A stretch of 64,000 nucleotides of DNA from Oligoflexia bacterium (GTDB taxonomy: Bacteria > Bdellovibrionota > UBA1018 > CAIPTA01), in the NCBI GenBank assembly GCA_023954355.1, contig JAMLID010000010.1:35778-99777 (forward strand). Reading direction: 5' to 3'. Each line of letters begins with the position of its first letter. Positions within the stretch are counted from its first letter, which is position 1. A program made the position numbers and the translations under genes. The notes under the pieces were generated by a model. It did not search any database, was not told where the DNA came from, and saw only the letters and a list, made by a program, of their open reading frames with translations. Below, in pieces: positions 34,323-43,524 of this stretch.

Positions 34323-35329
34323 GAGGTTTCTTTTCCTGCGCGTTTTAATGCGTGATGAAGAATTTCTTTAATTAGGTCGTTATACGTGAGCCCGGCACCT
34401 TCAGCGATAATACAAAGATCAGACCACTTAGGTGTTAACCCTGGTAGTGGATTACATTCAATAAAGCAGGGTTCGCCCTTACTGTTCATGCGAATATCAA
34501 TGCGGGCTACGTCTCTACATCCAAGAGCTTTGTATGCTTGCACGGCTACTTTTTCTATAGCGTCTTTGTCTTTTTCACTAAGCTTTGGGGCTACTTCGTA
34601 GCGAACTTCATCGTTCGTATCTAATTTGTGTTGGTATGTGTAGATGGGAAAATTTCCTGCTTTTTCTGAAAACACGATTTCCATAGGGTAAAAAACTTTT
34701 GGTTTTTTATTTGAACCCAAAAGACCGACGGTGAATTCTCTACCTGTCAAAAATTCTTCTCCAATCACAGGTTGACGATGTTTTTTAATAAGAAATTGCG
34801 CCATTTCTCTTAGTTCGTTTTCTGTTTTCACAACGCTACTTTTTAAAACTCCTTTAGAGCTACCTTCGGCTACGGGTTTAAGCACTAGAGGGAAAATTAA
34901 CTCGGGTTTTAGTTTTTCTTTTCCGGTGTGAAATAATTGAAAGGGGGCGGTTGCTACACCTTGAGAGGCGACAATTCTTTTTGCCAAACCTTTATCTAAG
35001 GCAAGAGCAAGAGTTGTTGGGTCAGAACCGGTATAGGGGATTTGCAAAAGCTCTAAAAGGGCAGGCACTTGCACTTCGCGATTTCTACCTTTGATGCCTT
35101 CAGCAATATTGAATACGATATCTACTTTTGTTTCAGATAAAATTCTTGGCAGTTGCGGTACAGCTTCTAAGTCAATCACTTGGTGACCTAGTTGCCTTAG
35201 TGCCTGGCGGATAGACTCAAGTGTTTTAGGAGAATCAAATTCTGCTTCTTCATCTGTAGAAGGATCTACCCCAGGAATGATTCTTTTTTCGTTATAGGCA
35301 AAGCCGACAATCAGGTTTTTTGATTTCAT
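34319..35329 (-). CDS. D-alanine-D-alanine ligase-like ATP-grasp protein
   Basis: A 336-residue ATP-grasp ligase of the Ddl type. VFNIAEGIKGRNREVQVPALLELL is the substrate-side segment, PLVLKPVAEGSSKGV the ATP loop, VIGEEFLTGREFTV the ATP-grasp strand, and FIECNPLPGLTP the metal-binding Glu/Asn motif (E-x-N in canonical Ddl). Divergence in the first segment from textbook Ddl leaves room for another amino-acid ligase. First gene of an operon with a P1 peptidase and PolX, overlapping the peptidase by 4 nt. Confidence 0.88.
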   Translation of the reverse strand: MKSKNLIVGFAYNEKRIIPGVDPSTDEEAEFDSPKTLESIRQALRQLGHQVIDLEAVPQLPRILSETKVDIVFNIAEGIKGRNREVQVPALLELLQIPYTGSDPTTLALALDKGLAKRIVASQGVATAPFQLFHTGKEKLKPELIFPLVLKPVAEGSSKGVLKSSVVKTENELREMAQFLIKKHRQPVIGEEFLTGREFTVGLLGSNKKPKVFYPMEIVFSEKAGNFPIYTYQHKLDTNDEVRYEVAPKLSEKDKDAIEKVAVQAYKALGCRDVARIDIRMNSKGEPCFIECNPLPGLTPKWSDLCIIAEGAGLTYNDLIKEILHHALKRAGKETS

Positions 35330-35453
35330 GAGTGAATTATGCGGCAGTTAAAAAAGAAAGTCACGGTAGGCGCGCCCTAGTAGAATCTTATGCTATGCAG
35401 GGTTTCTTGTTTTGAGGGAGTTTTTAAGAGTAATTTCTTGGTCGGAAAGCAAC

Positions 35454-35483
35454 TTGACATTCAATGTGGAAACGTGGTCTATT
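35454..35483 (+). promoter_or_regulatory. promoter of tRNA-fMet
   Basis: Consensus TTGACA at 35454-35459 and TCTATT at 35478-35483 with 18-bp spacing; transcription would start about 10 nt before the tRNA. Confidence 0.6.
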
Positions 35484-35500
35484 CAGGCTACACAAATTGA

Positions 35501-35577
<77 letters not shown>

Positions 35578-35779
35578 AACTCCGGAATCCTCTTTTAGCA
35601 AAATCCAAAAAAACCAAAAATTCTAACTAATTGAAATCATTAGAAGGCGGTAACTCCGCCAACTGATAATCTTTCACGAAATTTCGACAATTTTCATGAG
35701 TTTGCTACTTTTTTGCTACTCGGGTGCTACTTTGGAAAAGGGTTCTTCTAGGTTCGCAATGGGCGGGCTCTTCCCCATT
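35578..35779 (+). other. attachment-arm sequence downstream of tRNA-fMet
   Basis: Shares with the tRNA-Pro island, at matching distance and orientation, TTGAAATCATT (35631-35641), a small hairpin (GGCGG/CCGCC), CACGAAAT, and GAGTTTGCTACT... at 35698-35720. No gene. It indicates a relative of the tRNA-Pro island once integrated at tRNA-fMet. Confidence 0.75.
35703..35731 (+). repeat. three 11-bp phased TGCTACT boxes
   Basis: TGCTACT at 35703-35709, 35714-35720 and 35725-35731, spacing exactly 11 bp. These are the reverse complement of the AGTAGCA boxes at 28606-28634. The gap to the tRNA 3' end is 125 nt here and 126 nt at tRNA-Pro. Confidence 0.8.
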
Positions 35780-35807
35780 AACAGGGGCAGTCTAAGAATT
35801 GATAGGA
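35780..35807 (+). repeat. IS left terminal inverted repeat
   Basis: Starts AACAGGGGCAGTC and ends TGATAGGA; matches the reverse complement of 37034-37061 at 22 of 28 positions. Confidence 0.85.
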
Positions 35808-35816
35808 CAAAAGCTT

Positions 35817-36995
35817 TTAACTGCATAGCACTCTGACTCGCAAGCGATAGTTTTCAAAATTTCTAAAACCAAAGGCTCGTCTAGAGATCATCTCCATTTT
35901 GTTATGCAAGCCTTCCGTAATTCCATTTGTCTTTGAGAAACGAAACATTCGAGCTATCTCCTCTTTCCATCGTTCTAAAGTATTTCCAAGTATCTGAAGA
36001 TGCTTAAAAGGTATCTTCTTTAACTCATCTATGATCCATAGGTATTCTGTAAGAATTTTTCTGCACTCTCTTTTGGTTAACCTCTTCATTCGGAGTAAAC
36101 GAAGTAGATCTTGCCAAAATAAGTATAAACTTTTGAGCCCTGGTACTTTTTCTAAATATTGATTTAGGTTTTCCCTCTGATCTTCACGCATCCTATCTGG
36201 ATGCCTACGCATCAGGCTTAATAAGCCTCTATGCTTTCGTCCTATTTCGTCTATCTCTGCCCAAGTTTTTATAAACTGCTGATTCACTAAGCGAATCACA
36301 TGAAAGCGATCTGCCACAATCATGGCATTGCTAAACTGCTTTCTTACAATAGATCGATATGTCTCTGATAAATCCATAACCACCACTTTGACTCGATCTT
36401 TGCCCTTTAATTTATTTAATACGGGCCTAAGAGAAAGCTCTGATCTTCCTAAAACTACATCAAACACCTTATGACTACTTAAATTAGCAATCGTCGTGGC
36501 ATAGCCATCTTTTCTTGTGAAAAAATGCTCATCTATCCCCACGATCCTGGGACACAAGGCATTATCGTATTCTCTATTCTTCAACTGATAGTAGCTTTGA
36601 TACCATCTTTCGATTGTTGCTGATCCTAGCTTGTAGCTTTTACTCAAACTCCTTTGCGTCCAGCCATTTTGATGAAGCTTTGTATATTCTAGCTTGCAGG
36701 CTTCAGTTGCCCTGGCCCTAGGCTTAACACCTGGCAATCTGGTATTAAAATACCTCTTACATCTTCTACATTGGTATTTATGCGTTTTAAGCTCTAACCA
36801 GGAAACTCTTTGTCCATATAATGTATGTCGTATGCATCGTGTAAATGATTCCTTCTTTCTCAATCCCTCGTTAGTGCAATAAGGACATTTTTGAATTTCT
36901 TCATGCTCTACATGAAATGTAAGCTTTGGTGTTCCTGTTACTTTCAATATTTTGAAGTTGGGCAAATCTAATATAATACTGTTCTCTAGGGGCAT
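35817..36995 (-). CDS. ISL3-family transposase
   Basis: A 392-residue DDE transposase. An N-terminal zinc-binding part (CPYC and CRRCKRYF) precedes a helix-turn-helix region (GWTQRSLSKSYKLGSATIERW). The catalytic residues lie in IVGIDEHFF, VVVMDLSETYR plus VADRFHV, and the Glu in TNGITEGLHNKM. Length and motif order match ISL3. AAAGGA lies 8 nt before the ATG. The frame is intact, so the element could still be active. Confidence 0.94.
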   Translation of the reverse strand: MPLENSIILDLPNFKILKVTGTPKLTFHVEHEEIQKCPYCTNEGLRKKESFTRCIRHTLYGQRVSWLELKTHKYQCRRCKRYFNTRLPGVKPRARATEACKLEYTKLHQNGWTQRSLSKSYKLGSATIERWYQSYYQLKNREYDNALCPRIVGIDEHFFTRKDGYATTIANLSSHKVFDVVLGRSELSLRPVLNKLKGKDRVKVVVMDLSETYRSIVRKQFSNAMIVADRFHVIRLVNQQFIKTWAEIDEIGRKHRGLLSLMRRHPDRMREDQRENLNQYLEKVPGLKSLYLFWQDLLRLLRMKRLTKRECRKILTEYLWIIDELKKIPFKHLQILGNTLERWKEEIARMFRFSKTNGITEGLHNKMEMISRRAFGFRNFENYRLRVRVLCS

Positions 36996-37033
36996 TTAGG
37001 GATCCTTTCATAAGATTAGTTGTGGTTAACCAA

Positions 37034-37061
37034 TCCTATCAAAGTCCTGACTGCCCCTGTT
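37034..37061 (-). repeat. IS right terminal inverted repeat
   Basis: Reverse complement begins AACAGGGGCAGTC and ends TGATAGGA, pairing with the left repeat at 35780-35807. Confidence 0.85.
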
Positions 37062-37192
37062 ATTGATGTAGAGCCCGATAAGACAAAACTCTTCTCGATG
37101 CGCTCATTTTGGATGTTGGAGACTTAATTGATATTACAATGTTAATGATGTTCGGTGAAATGTTTTATTTAGACTTCAAAAACTAAGCAAAT

Positions 37193-37432
37193 CTACATAC
37201 TCGCATCGGGTCTTGATTCTCTAAGTGAGCGTGCCTCATTAAGTTGTGAGATTTTTTCATCCAAAATTGCAACAGAACTATTATCTTGTGAATCAATGGC
37301 AACTTCCTTCGCTTTATTATAGGTTTCCTCCATTTCCATAAAATCAGATAGAGACCATTGAATCAAATTTAATACATTCTTGGAGCGTTCACCCCTCAGT
37401 TTTTCTAGTGCGTTCGATTTATTATTTTTCAC
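37193..37432 (-). CDS. Small coiled-coil protein downstream of the R-M gene
   Basis: A 79-residue, highly charged helical protein, probably a short coiled coil (residues 25-70). It overlaps the end of the type IIG gene by 11 nt and is therefore part of the same operon. No family is recognised. It may be an accessory or regulatory subunit of the restriction-modification system, but only its position suggests this. Confidence 0.62.
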   Translation of the reverse strand: MKNNKSNALEKLRGERSKNVLNLIQWSLSDFMEMEETYNKAKEVAIDSQDNSSVAILDEKISQLNEARSLRESRPDASM

Positions 37433-40322
37433 GAAATACCTTCTTAATCTCTAATTTTTCTTCTTCAGAAAGATCATACAAATTGTATATTAACTCATTC
37501 AAATGATCTTCAAAAAAGCTAATTTCTTCAGAAGTTTTTGATGAAGGATTACTGTAAATATCCTTATATAAAGAAATCAGTTTATTAACTACCTCAACAA
37601 TACTTTGATATAGTCTCGCGTCATTCCTGTCATCTAAGTTTGGTATACAAATCGGCATTGCTTTTAAATCACTCACGAGCACCTTAGGGAATAAATTTTT
37701 TTTTGCCTTCGGGTTCTTCCTATGGTGATACCACGTCATCAAGTCAGAGTTTATAATTCCAAGAAAAAACTTTAAATCAATTTTATCATTAGTTTGCTTT
37801 ACTGGAATAACATCTCGACTGTAGTAAATCTCCTCGTCACAAAAAGCCGCGACAATCCTGCGCTGATCACCGCCTGTTATTTCTTGAACCAAAATTCTAG
37901 GGCCTAAAAAGTTTTTTGAATCTCTAGCAGCAGCCAGCCAAGTCCCATATTTAACCCACTGCTTTTCAGAGTGTTTATAAAAAAAACGCTTTAAGTCTTT
38001 TCCTGAGATTTCAGGCTTCCATGTATTGTCCAACTTTGAAATTGAATGATAGGGGCGCGTTCGGACAGTTTCTTCAGTATGTAGCCCACCAGATGGCTTG
38101 ATTCCCTTTCCTACTTCATATGGATTGTATCCAGAGCATGGTTTAGTCAATAGGCCCAAGGGAGTAGATATTTTTTTAATTTTTTCTAAAATTAATCGAT
38201 CACTATCTTGAATGAAAATATCAATGGAACGAGTATCACTATTAAAATTCATCTGATTCAAATTATAGGATTCAACGTGAGGGTCTAAAAAATCAGCGCT
38301 GTTATATATTTTGATACCAATAGTACGAGGGTTTTTAGAGTTTTCAATAATTGCAATTAGCGTATTAACTTGGGCCTCTTTAAAAACCAACCCCTTAAAC
38401 CAAATAATTTCGTTAATTAGGTAATTATCTAAAACCAATCTCCTTAATGCGTGAGCAGAGGGTATCGTTAACCAAGTAACTGGTGCAATAAAACCATGCT
38501 TACCATTAGGTCTCAATAATTTTAAAGACTGCTCATAAAAAAGAAAATAGTTTTCAAAGCTCCCTACTGCAGCTTGAAATTTTGCTCTAAAATAGTCTTT
38601 ACAAACATCCAAGTGGATTTGATGGAATCCATATGGTGGATTTCCAATAACAACATCAAATCCACCATTTTCAAAAATTTTCTTAAATCCATTTTTCCAA
38701 TTAAATGCGTTGATTTTTCTTTTTATTTTTAAATCATTACCAAGATCAGAAAAATTCACATAAATATCAAAATCAATCAAACTATTACCGCATTTAATAT
38801 TGTCATCAAGCGTTGGCAGTATTCGCTCATGAAAGAGGCTTTGTTGAGCGTGAATTGTTTCTTTTGTCTCACCTTCCATACATTTTAAAAGAAGACTAAG
38901 CTTTGTGACTTCAACAGCATTGGCATCAATATCTACACCGTAAATATTGTCCAAAAGAACCTTACCTTTAAACTTAGTCGTCAATTCACCAGTAGGCGTA
39001 AAAATTTCAGACATTTTCTTTTTGGTATATTTAGTTGGGTTCTTTGTAAAGTAATCTTTATACCACTGAAGCAGGTATTCATAAGCACCAATTAAAAAGC
39101 TTCCACTTCCACTTGCAGGATCAAGAATTTTAATTTTTGCAACTTGCTCTGGCGTTTTCCCTTCGCAGTGCCTTCCAACTGTATTTTGGACAATGTAATC
39201 AACAATATATTTCGGAGTGTAGTAAACCCCTTCTGCCTTCTTAACTTCTGGCTTATCTTCGATTTTTATACGACCAGAATCTGTAAGCGTTATTTTTTTT
39301 CCAAGGAACTGCTCGTATGCCTTTCCTAGAATTTCAATAGGTAAGACCGAAAATTCATAAGGGCTTTTAGGATAATAAAGCCCATTTATAATTTTTGAAG
39401 TAATTGAGTCGCTGATTTTTATTCTTGCAGATAAGTCATCTTTTTTAAAAATACCTGAATTATATTTCTGATCAGCTTTTTCAAAAAAACGGTATAAATG
39501 TTTGTAGTGCCCTTCATGATTGAGACATTTTTGAATTGTACCATAGTCTTCAACATCACGATCTTCAGCGATTCTTAAAAAAATGATTCTGTCTATTGTT
39601 TGTTGAACAATGAAATTGAGCTGATCTTCGTCAATGTCATTATTTTTACTGATGTCTTTTGCGAGAGCAATCCGCCATCCATCCAAAGAATTAAGAAAGT
39701 CTTCATCAACGGAAGCAGTCCCTTTCTTCTTTTTCTTAGCTCCAAAATATGTAATCAGACTGTCTTTAAGAATAGACCCTTTACTAAAACGATCCCAAAT
39801 GTAATCAAATTCGTCCAAATAATTTTCGTATGAAATAATTTTGAGTTGTGCTTTTTTTATTGAATCAGAATTGAGTGGCTTTATGGTACAGTCATACACG
39901 GAAAAATACTCAAAATTTGTTAGAATGCTTACAGGCAAATCCGCACTCCATCCATATCTACGAAGTTGAAACGCAGAGTCTGCATGTCTTGATATATTCA
40001 CAGATGGTTTTTTTGCTTCAGCAAAAAATAGCCTTTTTCCATTTTCCAGCCTGAACGAATAGTCTGGTGCTTTTGCTCGGCCCTCAATCTGAACTTTATC
40101 CTCAGTAATAACCTCGCGATAGGATGGTGGCAGATTTTTATTGTTATCTACATCCCAACCTAAAATCTTAAAAAATTTATTAAGGTAATCAATTCTAAGA
40201 GTAGCCTCATTATAATCAGGAGCCTTATAGCTTTCGATGTGCTCTTTAAAATTATCTACCAATTTTTTAAGCTCTGTTTTGGCAATGTTTTTTTGTTGTT
40301 CTAGATTTTGATTCAACTTCAA
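37422..40322 (-). CDS. Type IIG restriction-modification enzyme (Eco57I-like)
   Basis: A 966-residue single-chain restriction-modification enzyme. The N-terminal PD-(D/E)xK nuclease is visible as PDYSF (86-90) with AEAKK (E102, K104). The N6-adenine methyltransferase follows: motif I DPASGSGSF (401-409) and motif IV NPPYGF (561-566). The C-terminal third is a TaqI-like target-recognition domain. The TTG at 40322 has its AGGA only 1 nt away; the TTG two codons later (40316) is better spaced and may be the real start. The gene seems intact, overlaps a small coiled-coil gene, and lies beside the ISL3 element and tRNA-fMet, typical of horizontally acquired defence. Confidence 0.92.
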   Translation of the reverse strand: MKLNQNLEQQKNIAKTELKKLVDNFKEHIESYKAPDYNEATLRIDYLNKFFKILGWDVDNNKNLPPSYREVITEDKVQIEGRAKAPDYSFRLENGKRLFFAEAKKPSVNISRHADSAFQLRRYGWSADLPVSILTNFEYFSVYDCTIKPLNSDSIKKAQLKIISYENYLDEFDYIWDRFSKGSILKDSLITYFGAKKKKKGTASVDEDFLNSLDGWRIALAKDISKNNDIDEDQLNFIVQQTIDRIIFLRIAEDRDVEDYGTIQKCLNHEGHYKHLYRFFEKADQKYNSGIFKKDDLSARIKISDSITSKIINGLYYPKSPYEFSVLPIEILGKAYEQFLGKKITLTDSGRIKIEDKPEVKKAEGVYYTPKYIVDYIVQNTVGRHCEGKTPEQVAKIKILDPASGSGSFLIGAYEYLLQWYKDYFTKNPTKYTKKKMSEIFTPTGELTTKFKGKVLLDNIYGVDIDANAVEVTKLSLLLKCMEGETKETIHAQQSLFHERILPTLDDNIKCGNSLIDFDIYVNFSDLGNDLKIKRKINAFNWKNGFKKIFENGGFDVVIGNPPYGFHQIHLDVCKDYFRAKFQAAVGSFENYFLFYEQSLKLLRPNGKHGFIAPVTWLTIPSAHALRRLVLDNYLINEIIWFKGLVFKEAQVNTLIAIIENSKNPRTIGIKIYNSADFLDPHVESYNLNQMNFNSDTRSIDIFIQDSDRLILEKIKKISTPLGLLTKPCSGYNPYEVGKGIKPSGGLHTEETVRTRPYHSISKLDNTWKPEISGKDLKRFFYKHSEKQWVKYGTWLAAARDSKNFLGPRILVQEITGGDQRRIVAAFCDEEIYYSRDVIPVKQTNDKIDLKFFLGIINSDLMTWYHHRKNPKAKKNLFPKVLVSDLKAMPICIPNLDDRNDARLYQSIVEVVNKLISLYKDIYSNPSSKTSEEISFFEDHLNELIYNLYDLSEEEKLEIKKVFREK

Positions 40323-40421
40323 TTCCTGTTAAACTTCATGTTTCACTAAAATTATGCAATGGCGCTGCCATGGGTGGCAACACATAAGTATTTGATTTTA
40401 ACAACAAATCTTCATTTTGTG

Positions 40422-40448
40422 GTCCGAAATTCGGAATTTATTTCGGAC
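40422..40448. promoter_or_regulatory. inverted repeat upstream of the R-M gene
   Basis: GTCCGAAAT and ATTTCGGAC pair perfectly over 9 bp with a 9-nt spacer, itself containing a smaller CCGAA/TTCGG repeat. Located about 100 nt before the R-M start; a possible operator for expression control. No C-protein gene is adjacent. Confidence 0.5.
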
Positions 40449-41039
40449 AGATTTCTTAAGTCAGCCTTTCTAGAATTACCTCGCTTTCATTAAAAAATTC
40501 TTATATTGGGAACTAACCCTATGCCCACTAGAAACTTTAAAAGCCCATTCCAATTTAACATCCTTAGAGCGAACAACTCGACTCCTACGCTCAAAAAATA
40601 TTCTTCTAAAACCCACCGCAACCCTATAGTGAAGGTGTATTTTCTGTATATCCAATCGCTTGCAAATCTAAAAAAATTAAGTCTTAGTCTCGTAATTGAC
40701 TAATTTAGTTAATTACAACTTAAAGAAATCTATTTGAGAAATTTTAAAACTTAACAAGAGGGGGTCTTATCTTTAATAAGCAGCTGTTTAATTTTTATCC
40801 TTGGTACCTAGCTTGTTTACTACGTAATGCAAATCAACGGCAGCTACCGCTTTGAAAGCTCTGTTTGGTTTTTTATAAATTATGGGAGGTCTTTTATAAG
40901 GCTTAGTAAAAGGGACTTAAAGAACAGAATCGAGCGAGAATTTTGAGGCTGCGATAGATTCGACTGAGTAGGGAGCGTTTAGCGCAGTAAGGTACACAAG
41001 GACGCGCAGCTTAGAAAATTATTCATGCCGAGTACTGGA
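40449..41039. other. non-coding stretch after the R-M system
   Basis: I see no supported gene. The only longer frame (40506-40703, 65 codons) has no ribosome site and unremarkable composition. The tract from about 40930 to 41040 is repetitive in texture (many GCGAG/GAGCG words) and may be degraded mobile DNA. The outer end of the element presumed to have entered at tRNA-fMet should lie here or further right, but no copy of the tRNA-fMet 3' end was found. Confidence 0.5.
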
Positions 41040-41246
41040 TCAGGAAAGCGAGCGAAGGCCGATTATGTGCTGAATTCCAATATTTTTATTGAACACAATT
41101 TCTTTAATAGCGTTGACTGCTTTCTTGGCTAAGCCTCTGCCCCTAAATTCTGGATGAGTCGGGATACCAATATGAGCGACGGTATTCGAAAAATTTTTGT
41201 AGCCCACCGCTGATGAAAGCGATCTCTGTTCAAAAAAATCGATACT
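41040..41246 (-). pseudogene. GNAT acetyltransferase remnant
   Basis: A minus-strand open stretch of 68 codons without a start codon, bounded by TAA at 41247-41249. It contains a recognisable GNAT motif A (VAHIGIPTHPEFRGRGLAKK), in which RGRGLA is the acetyl-CoA loop. The N-terminal half and beta 6/alpha 4 region are missing. It is a broken acetyltransferase gene in the boundary zone next to the R-M system. Confidence 0.7.
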
Positions 41247-41309
41247 TTATGGTCTTAACGTTTTCAGATATCTCTTTCTTTACTGAGCTAACCAATATAG
41301 ATTGCACTC

Positions 41310-42251
41310 ATGACGCGTTTTAGCTCTGAAATCGAAAATTCTATTCAGTACCTTGCCTCAGAAGAAGCACGCAAAAGTTTAGAAGTCGATGCATATTGGC
41401 CTAAGTGGCATTCGCCTTGGTGGCATATGCTTTTGCTTCATGAAATGGGAGAAGGTAAAAAAATTCCCACAAATACCATTCAATGGTTTATAGATGCCGT
41501 GAATAGATATCCAGTTAAAATTTTTCCCATTTATTCTGGTGAAATGCCCGAAGGTCTTGATCCGTATCGAGCTAGCCCTTGTCATTGTCAGCTAGGTAAT
41601 GTCTATCAAGTATTAGCAGGTTATGGAATAGACGTAGATAAAGAGCTCCCTTGGATTCGGCCTTGGCTTTTACGTTACCAAATGCAAGACGGTGGTATGA
41701 ATTGCGATTGTGATGCTTATTTAGTTCAGGATGAATGTCCAAGCTCAATGGTAGGTACGATCTCAGCATTTGAAGCGATTTTATTTTGTACGCCTCACGC
41801 TTGGACGAATGAAGAGAAAAATTTTCTTAATAAAGCTGCACATTTTTTAATGGAACGAAAATTAATGAATGGCTCACAAACAAAATACAACGCTGAAGAA
41901 AGAGAAGAGGCTAAGGCTTGGCTTAAACCGTGTTTCCCTCGTTTTTACCTGTATGATGTTCTTCGTGGGTTGCATGCACTTTTATCGTGGGCAGATAAAA
42001 GTGGAGAAACTGTGCCTAGTAATGCCATCTCTGATGTAGTCAAATATTTAAAAACACATTTTTCAGATGATGTAATTTTAAATGAACGTCAATCGTATAA
42101 AGGTGTAGGCACAATTTTAAAAAATGCTGAAGGTGAGTGGATAAGACGTCAGCCAGCTACGTTTTTTCCTCTATTAAATAAGACGAGCGTGCTTGGTATA
42201 GAATCTCCTTTTTTAACTATGCAGTGGAGAAAAATTAAAGAGAAGTTGTAA
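41310..42251 (+). CDS. Terpenoid-cyclase/prenyltransferase-like alpha-barrel protein
   Basis: A 313-residue soluble protein. The segment LPWIRPWLLRYQMQDGGMNC has the Q-x-x-DGG signature of the alpha/alpha barrel shared by prenyltransferase beta subunits and squalene/terpene cyclases, and a Cys-rich patch (CDCDAY) follows. No DxDD cyclase motif is visible, so catalysis is unproven. ATG 41310 is only about 9 nt after a TATAGA -10-like box and has no ribosome site, suggesting a leaderless or near-leaderless message. Confidence 0.55.
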   Translation: MTRFSSEIENSIQYLASEEARKSLEVDAYWPKWHSPWWHMLLLHEMGEGKKIPTNTIQWFIDAVNRYPVKIFPIYSGEMPEGLDPYRASPCHCQLGNVYQVLAGYGIDVDKELPWIRPWLLRYQMQDGGMNCDCDAYLVQDECPSSMVGTISAFEAILFCTPHAWTNEEKNFLNKAAHFLMERKLMNGSQTKYNAEEREEAKAWLKPCFPRFYLYDVLRGLHALLSWADKSGETVPSNAISDVVKYLKTHFSDDVILNERQSYKGVGTILKNAEGEWIRRQPATFFPLLNKTSVLGIESPFLTMQWRKIKEKL

Positions 42252-42268
42252 GTATTAATACTACGATT

Positions 42269-42913
42269 CTATATTTCTATTCCAACTTTTGCTTCAAGAT
42301 AAGGTACGAATCGCAACGTATTATTTTTAATCGTTGTTCTGCTGTAGCTTGTCTCAACTAAGTCAACGAAACGAAATTGAGCTCCGGCACCAATTAATCC
42401 AAAAAAACTTGCCCCAATGGGAAAACGATAGCCACCAATAAGAGTCATTGTGTGGCCTTTCATACTGATAATGTCTCTAGATGAGCTATCGGGGCTAGAA
42501 TAGACTGTATACTTTTCATAATAGTAGCGAGCAGTGCCGTAGAAGCCAGCTTCAGGTAGAGGGTTCACATAATACGTACCGAAAACACCAATTGCATAAC
42601 CTCGAAAGCCGATGATGAAGGGGGTTGTTGATCCGAAGTATTTAATAAGAGTTGGTCCAACGGCAATGTGAGCATTTGGGCGGTATGCGGCTTCCAAGGT
42701 AAGCCAACGAATAAGTAAAGTCAGGGGGGCGGTTCTAAACTCCCATGCTCGAAAATTTGAATCGTTGTCTTTTGTTTTTTTTTGATTTTCTTTTATTTCT
42801 TCAATAGACGTTTTTGCAGGGCTTTTCTTGGGTTCTTCAGGTTTATTTGTTTTTGCCAATAATGGCTGACTAAGAAAAAAGGCAATGAAACTAACAAAAA
42901 CTAATTTTTTCAT
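42269..42913 (-). CDS. Outer-membrane beta-barrel protein
   Basis: A 214-residue exported protein: signal peptide (1-20), a Lys/Pro-rich linker (about 22-50), then amphipathic strands with glycine turns (FGTYYVNPLPEAGFYGTARYYYEKY, MTLIGGYRFPIG, FFGLIGAGAQFRFVD) and an aliphatic C terminus. This fits a small eight-stranded outer-membrane barrel. The function is unknown. It shares its direction with the unknown exported gene at 42962. Confidence 0.65.
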   Translation of the reverse strand: MKKLVFVSFIAFFLSQPLLAKTNKPEEPKKSPAKTSIEEIKENQKKTKDNDSNFRAWEFRTAPLTLLIRWLTLEAAYRPNAHIAVGPTLIKYFGSTTPFIIGFRGYAIGVFGTYYVNPLPEAGFYGTARYYYEKYTVYSSPDSSSRDIISMKGHTMTLIGGYRFPIGASFFGLIGAGAQFRFVDLVETSYSRTTIKNNTLRFVPYLEAKVGIEI

Positions 42914-42961
42914 ATCTTAAATCTAGCTTTAAAGAGCCAGAAATGAAAATAGCTAAAATTC

Positions 42962-43375
42962 TTATTTTACATTATTTTTTACTGAAATGATTTTCGTTGG
43001 TGATTCAACAGAAATAAAAAAATGAGTCATTTTTCTAGGATCGCTATCAATTTCGTAATTTAGCTCAGTTTCTTTAGTTTTAGATTTACATTTATCGTTC
43101 TTATTAAAGCGACCAATTAAATAGACATATCTAACAGGAACCCTTTTTAAAGAATCTACATCTGTTAAATAGGTTTCTGATTCTCTTTTTTCAATACTGA
43201 GTATTTGACTATCTAGTAAGCATTGAGGAAACTGAAAACTAATTTTCGTTTTATATCCATTTACGGTTTCACCTTTATAAAAGATAGATGAGGTTCCGTA
43301 AGAGTTTTTTTCTGTATTAGAAAACACAATTTCAGGGACAAAAGTAAATAAAAGAATAAAAAACACTAGCTTCAT
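42962..43375 (-). CDS. Exported protein of unknown function
   Basis: A 137-residue protein with a signal peptide (1-19, ending VFS). Two cysteines and alternating polar/hydrophobic strands suggest a small periplasmic beta domain. Lies 48 nt upstream of the outer-membrane barrel gene on the same strand and is possibly cotranscribed. No family is recognised. Confidence 0.62.
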   Translation of the reverse strand: MKLVFFILLFTFVPEIVFSNTEKNSYGTSSIFYKGETVNGYKTKISFQFPQCLLDSQILSIEKRESETYLTDVDSLKRVPVRYVYLIGRFNKNDKCKSKTKETELNYEIDSDPRKMTHFFISVESPTKIISVKNNVK

Positions 43376-43524
43376 AAAATGAAGCCTAGCGCATGCAACG
43401 TTGCACAGTCAAAAACTTAGTTCGCACGCTCTGTGCGTATCATGTACTTTATTTTTGCTAAAAAACTAAAAAAACGTATTTTGCTTTTTACTTTATCAAT
43501 ATAACTCTTTTGTAAAGGAGCAAT

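Larger units (their letters stand above)
35780..37061. mobile_element. ISL3-family insertion sequence
   Basis: About 1.28 kb bounded by 28-nt imperfect inverted repeats (22/28 identical), with one complete transposase gene. The ends begin AACAGGGGCAGTC and share TGATAGGA at the inner side. No matching target duplication is visible in the 8 bp beside either end, so the ends may differ by a few bases or the flank has changed. Confidence 0.85.

Noticed and set aside
37082..37186. 34-codon coding-like frame just right of the ISL3 element
   Set aside because: No start codon and too short; it might be the end of a gene cut by the IS, but no matching first half is visible on the left side of the IS.
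40506..40703. 65-codon plus-strand frame upstream of the R-M gene
   Set aside because: No ribosome site, no domain pattern, low complexity; treated as chance.
35578..41300. Second copy of the tRNA-fMet 3' end that would bound an element
   Set aside because: I looked for the T-arm and acceptor sequence further right and found none; the element's far end remains undefined, so no mobile element with coordinates is claimed here.
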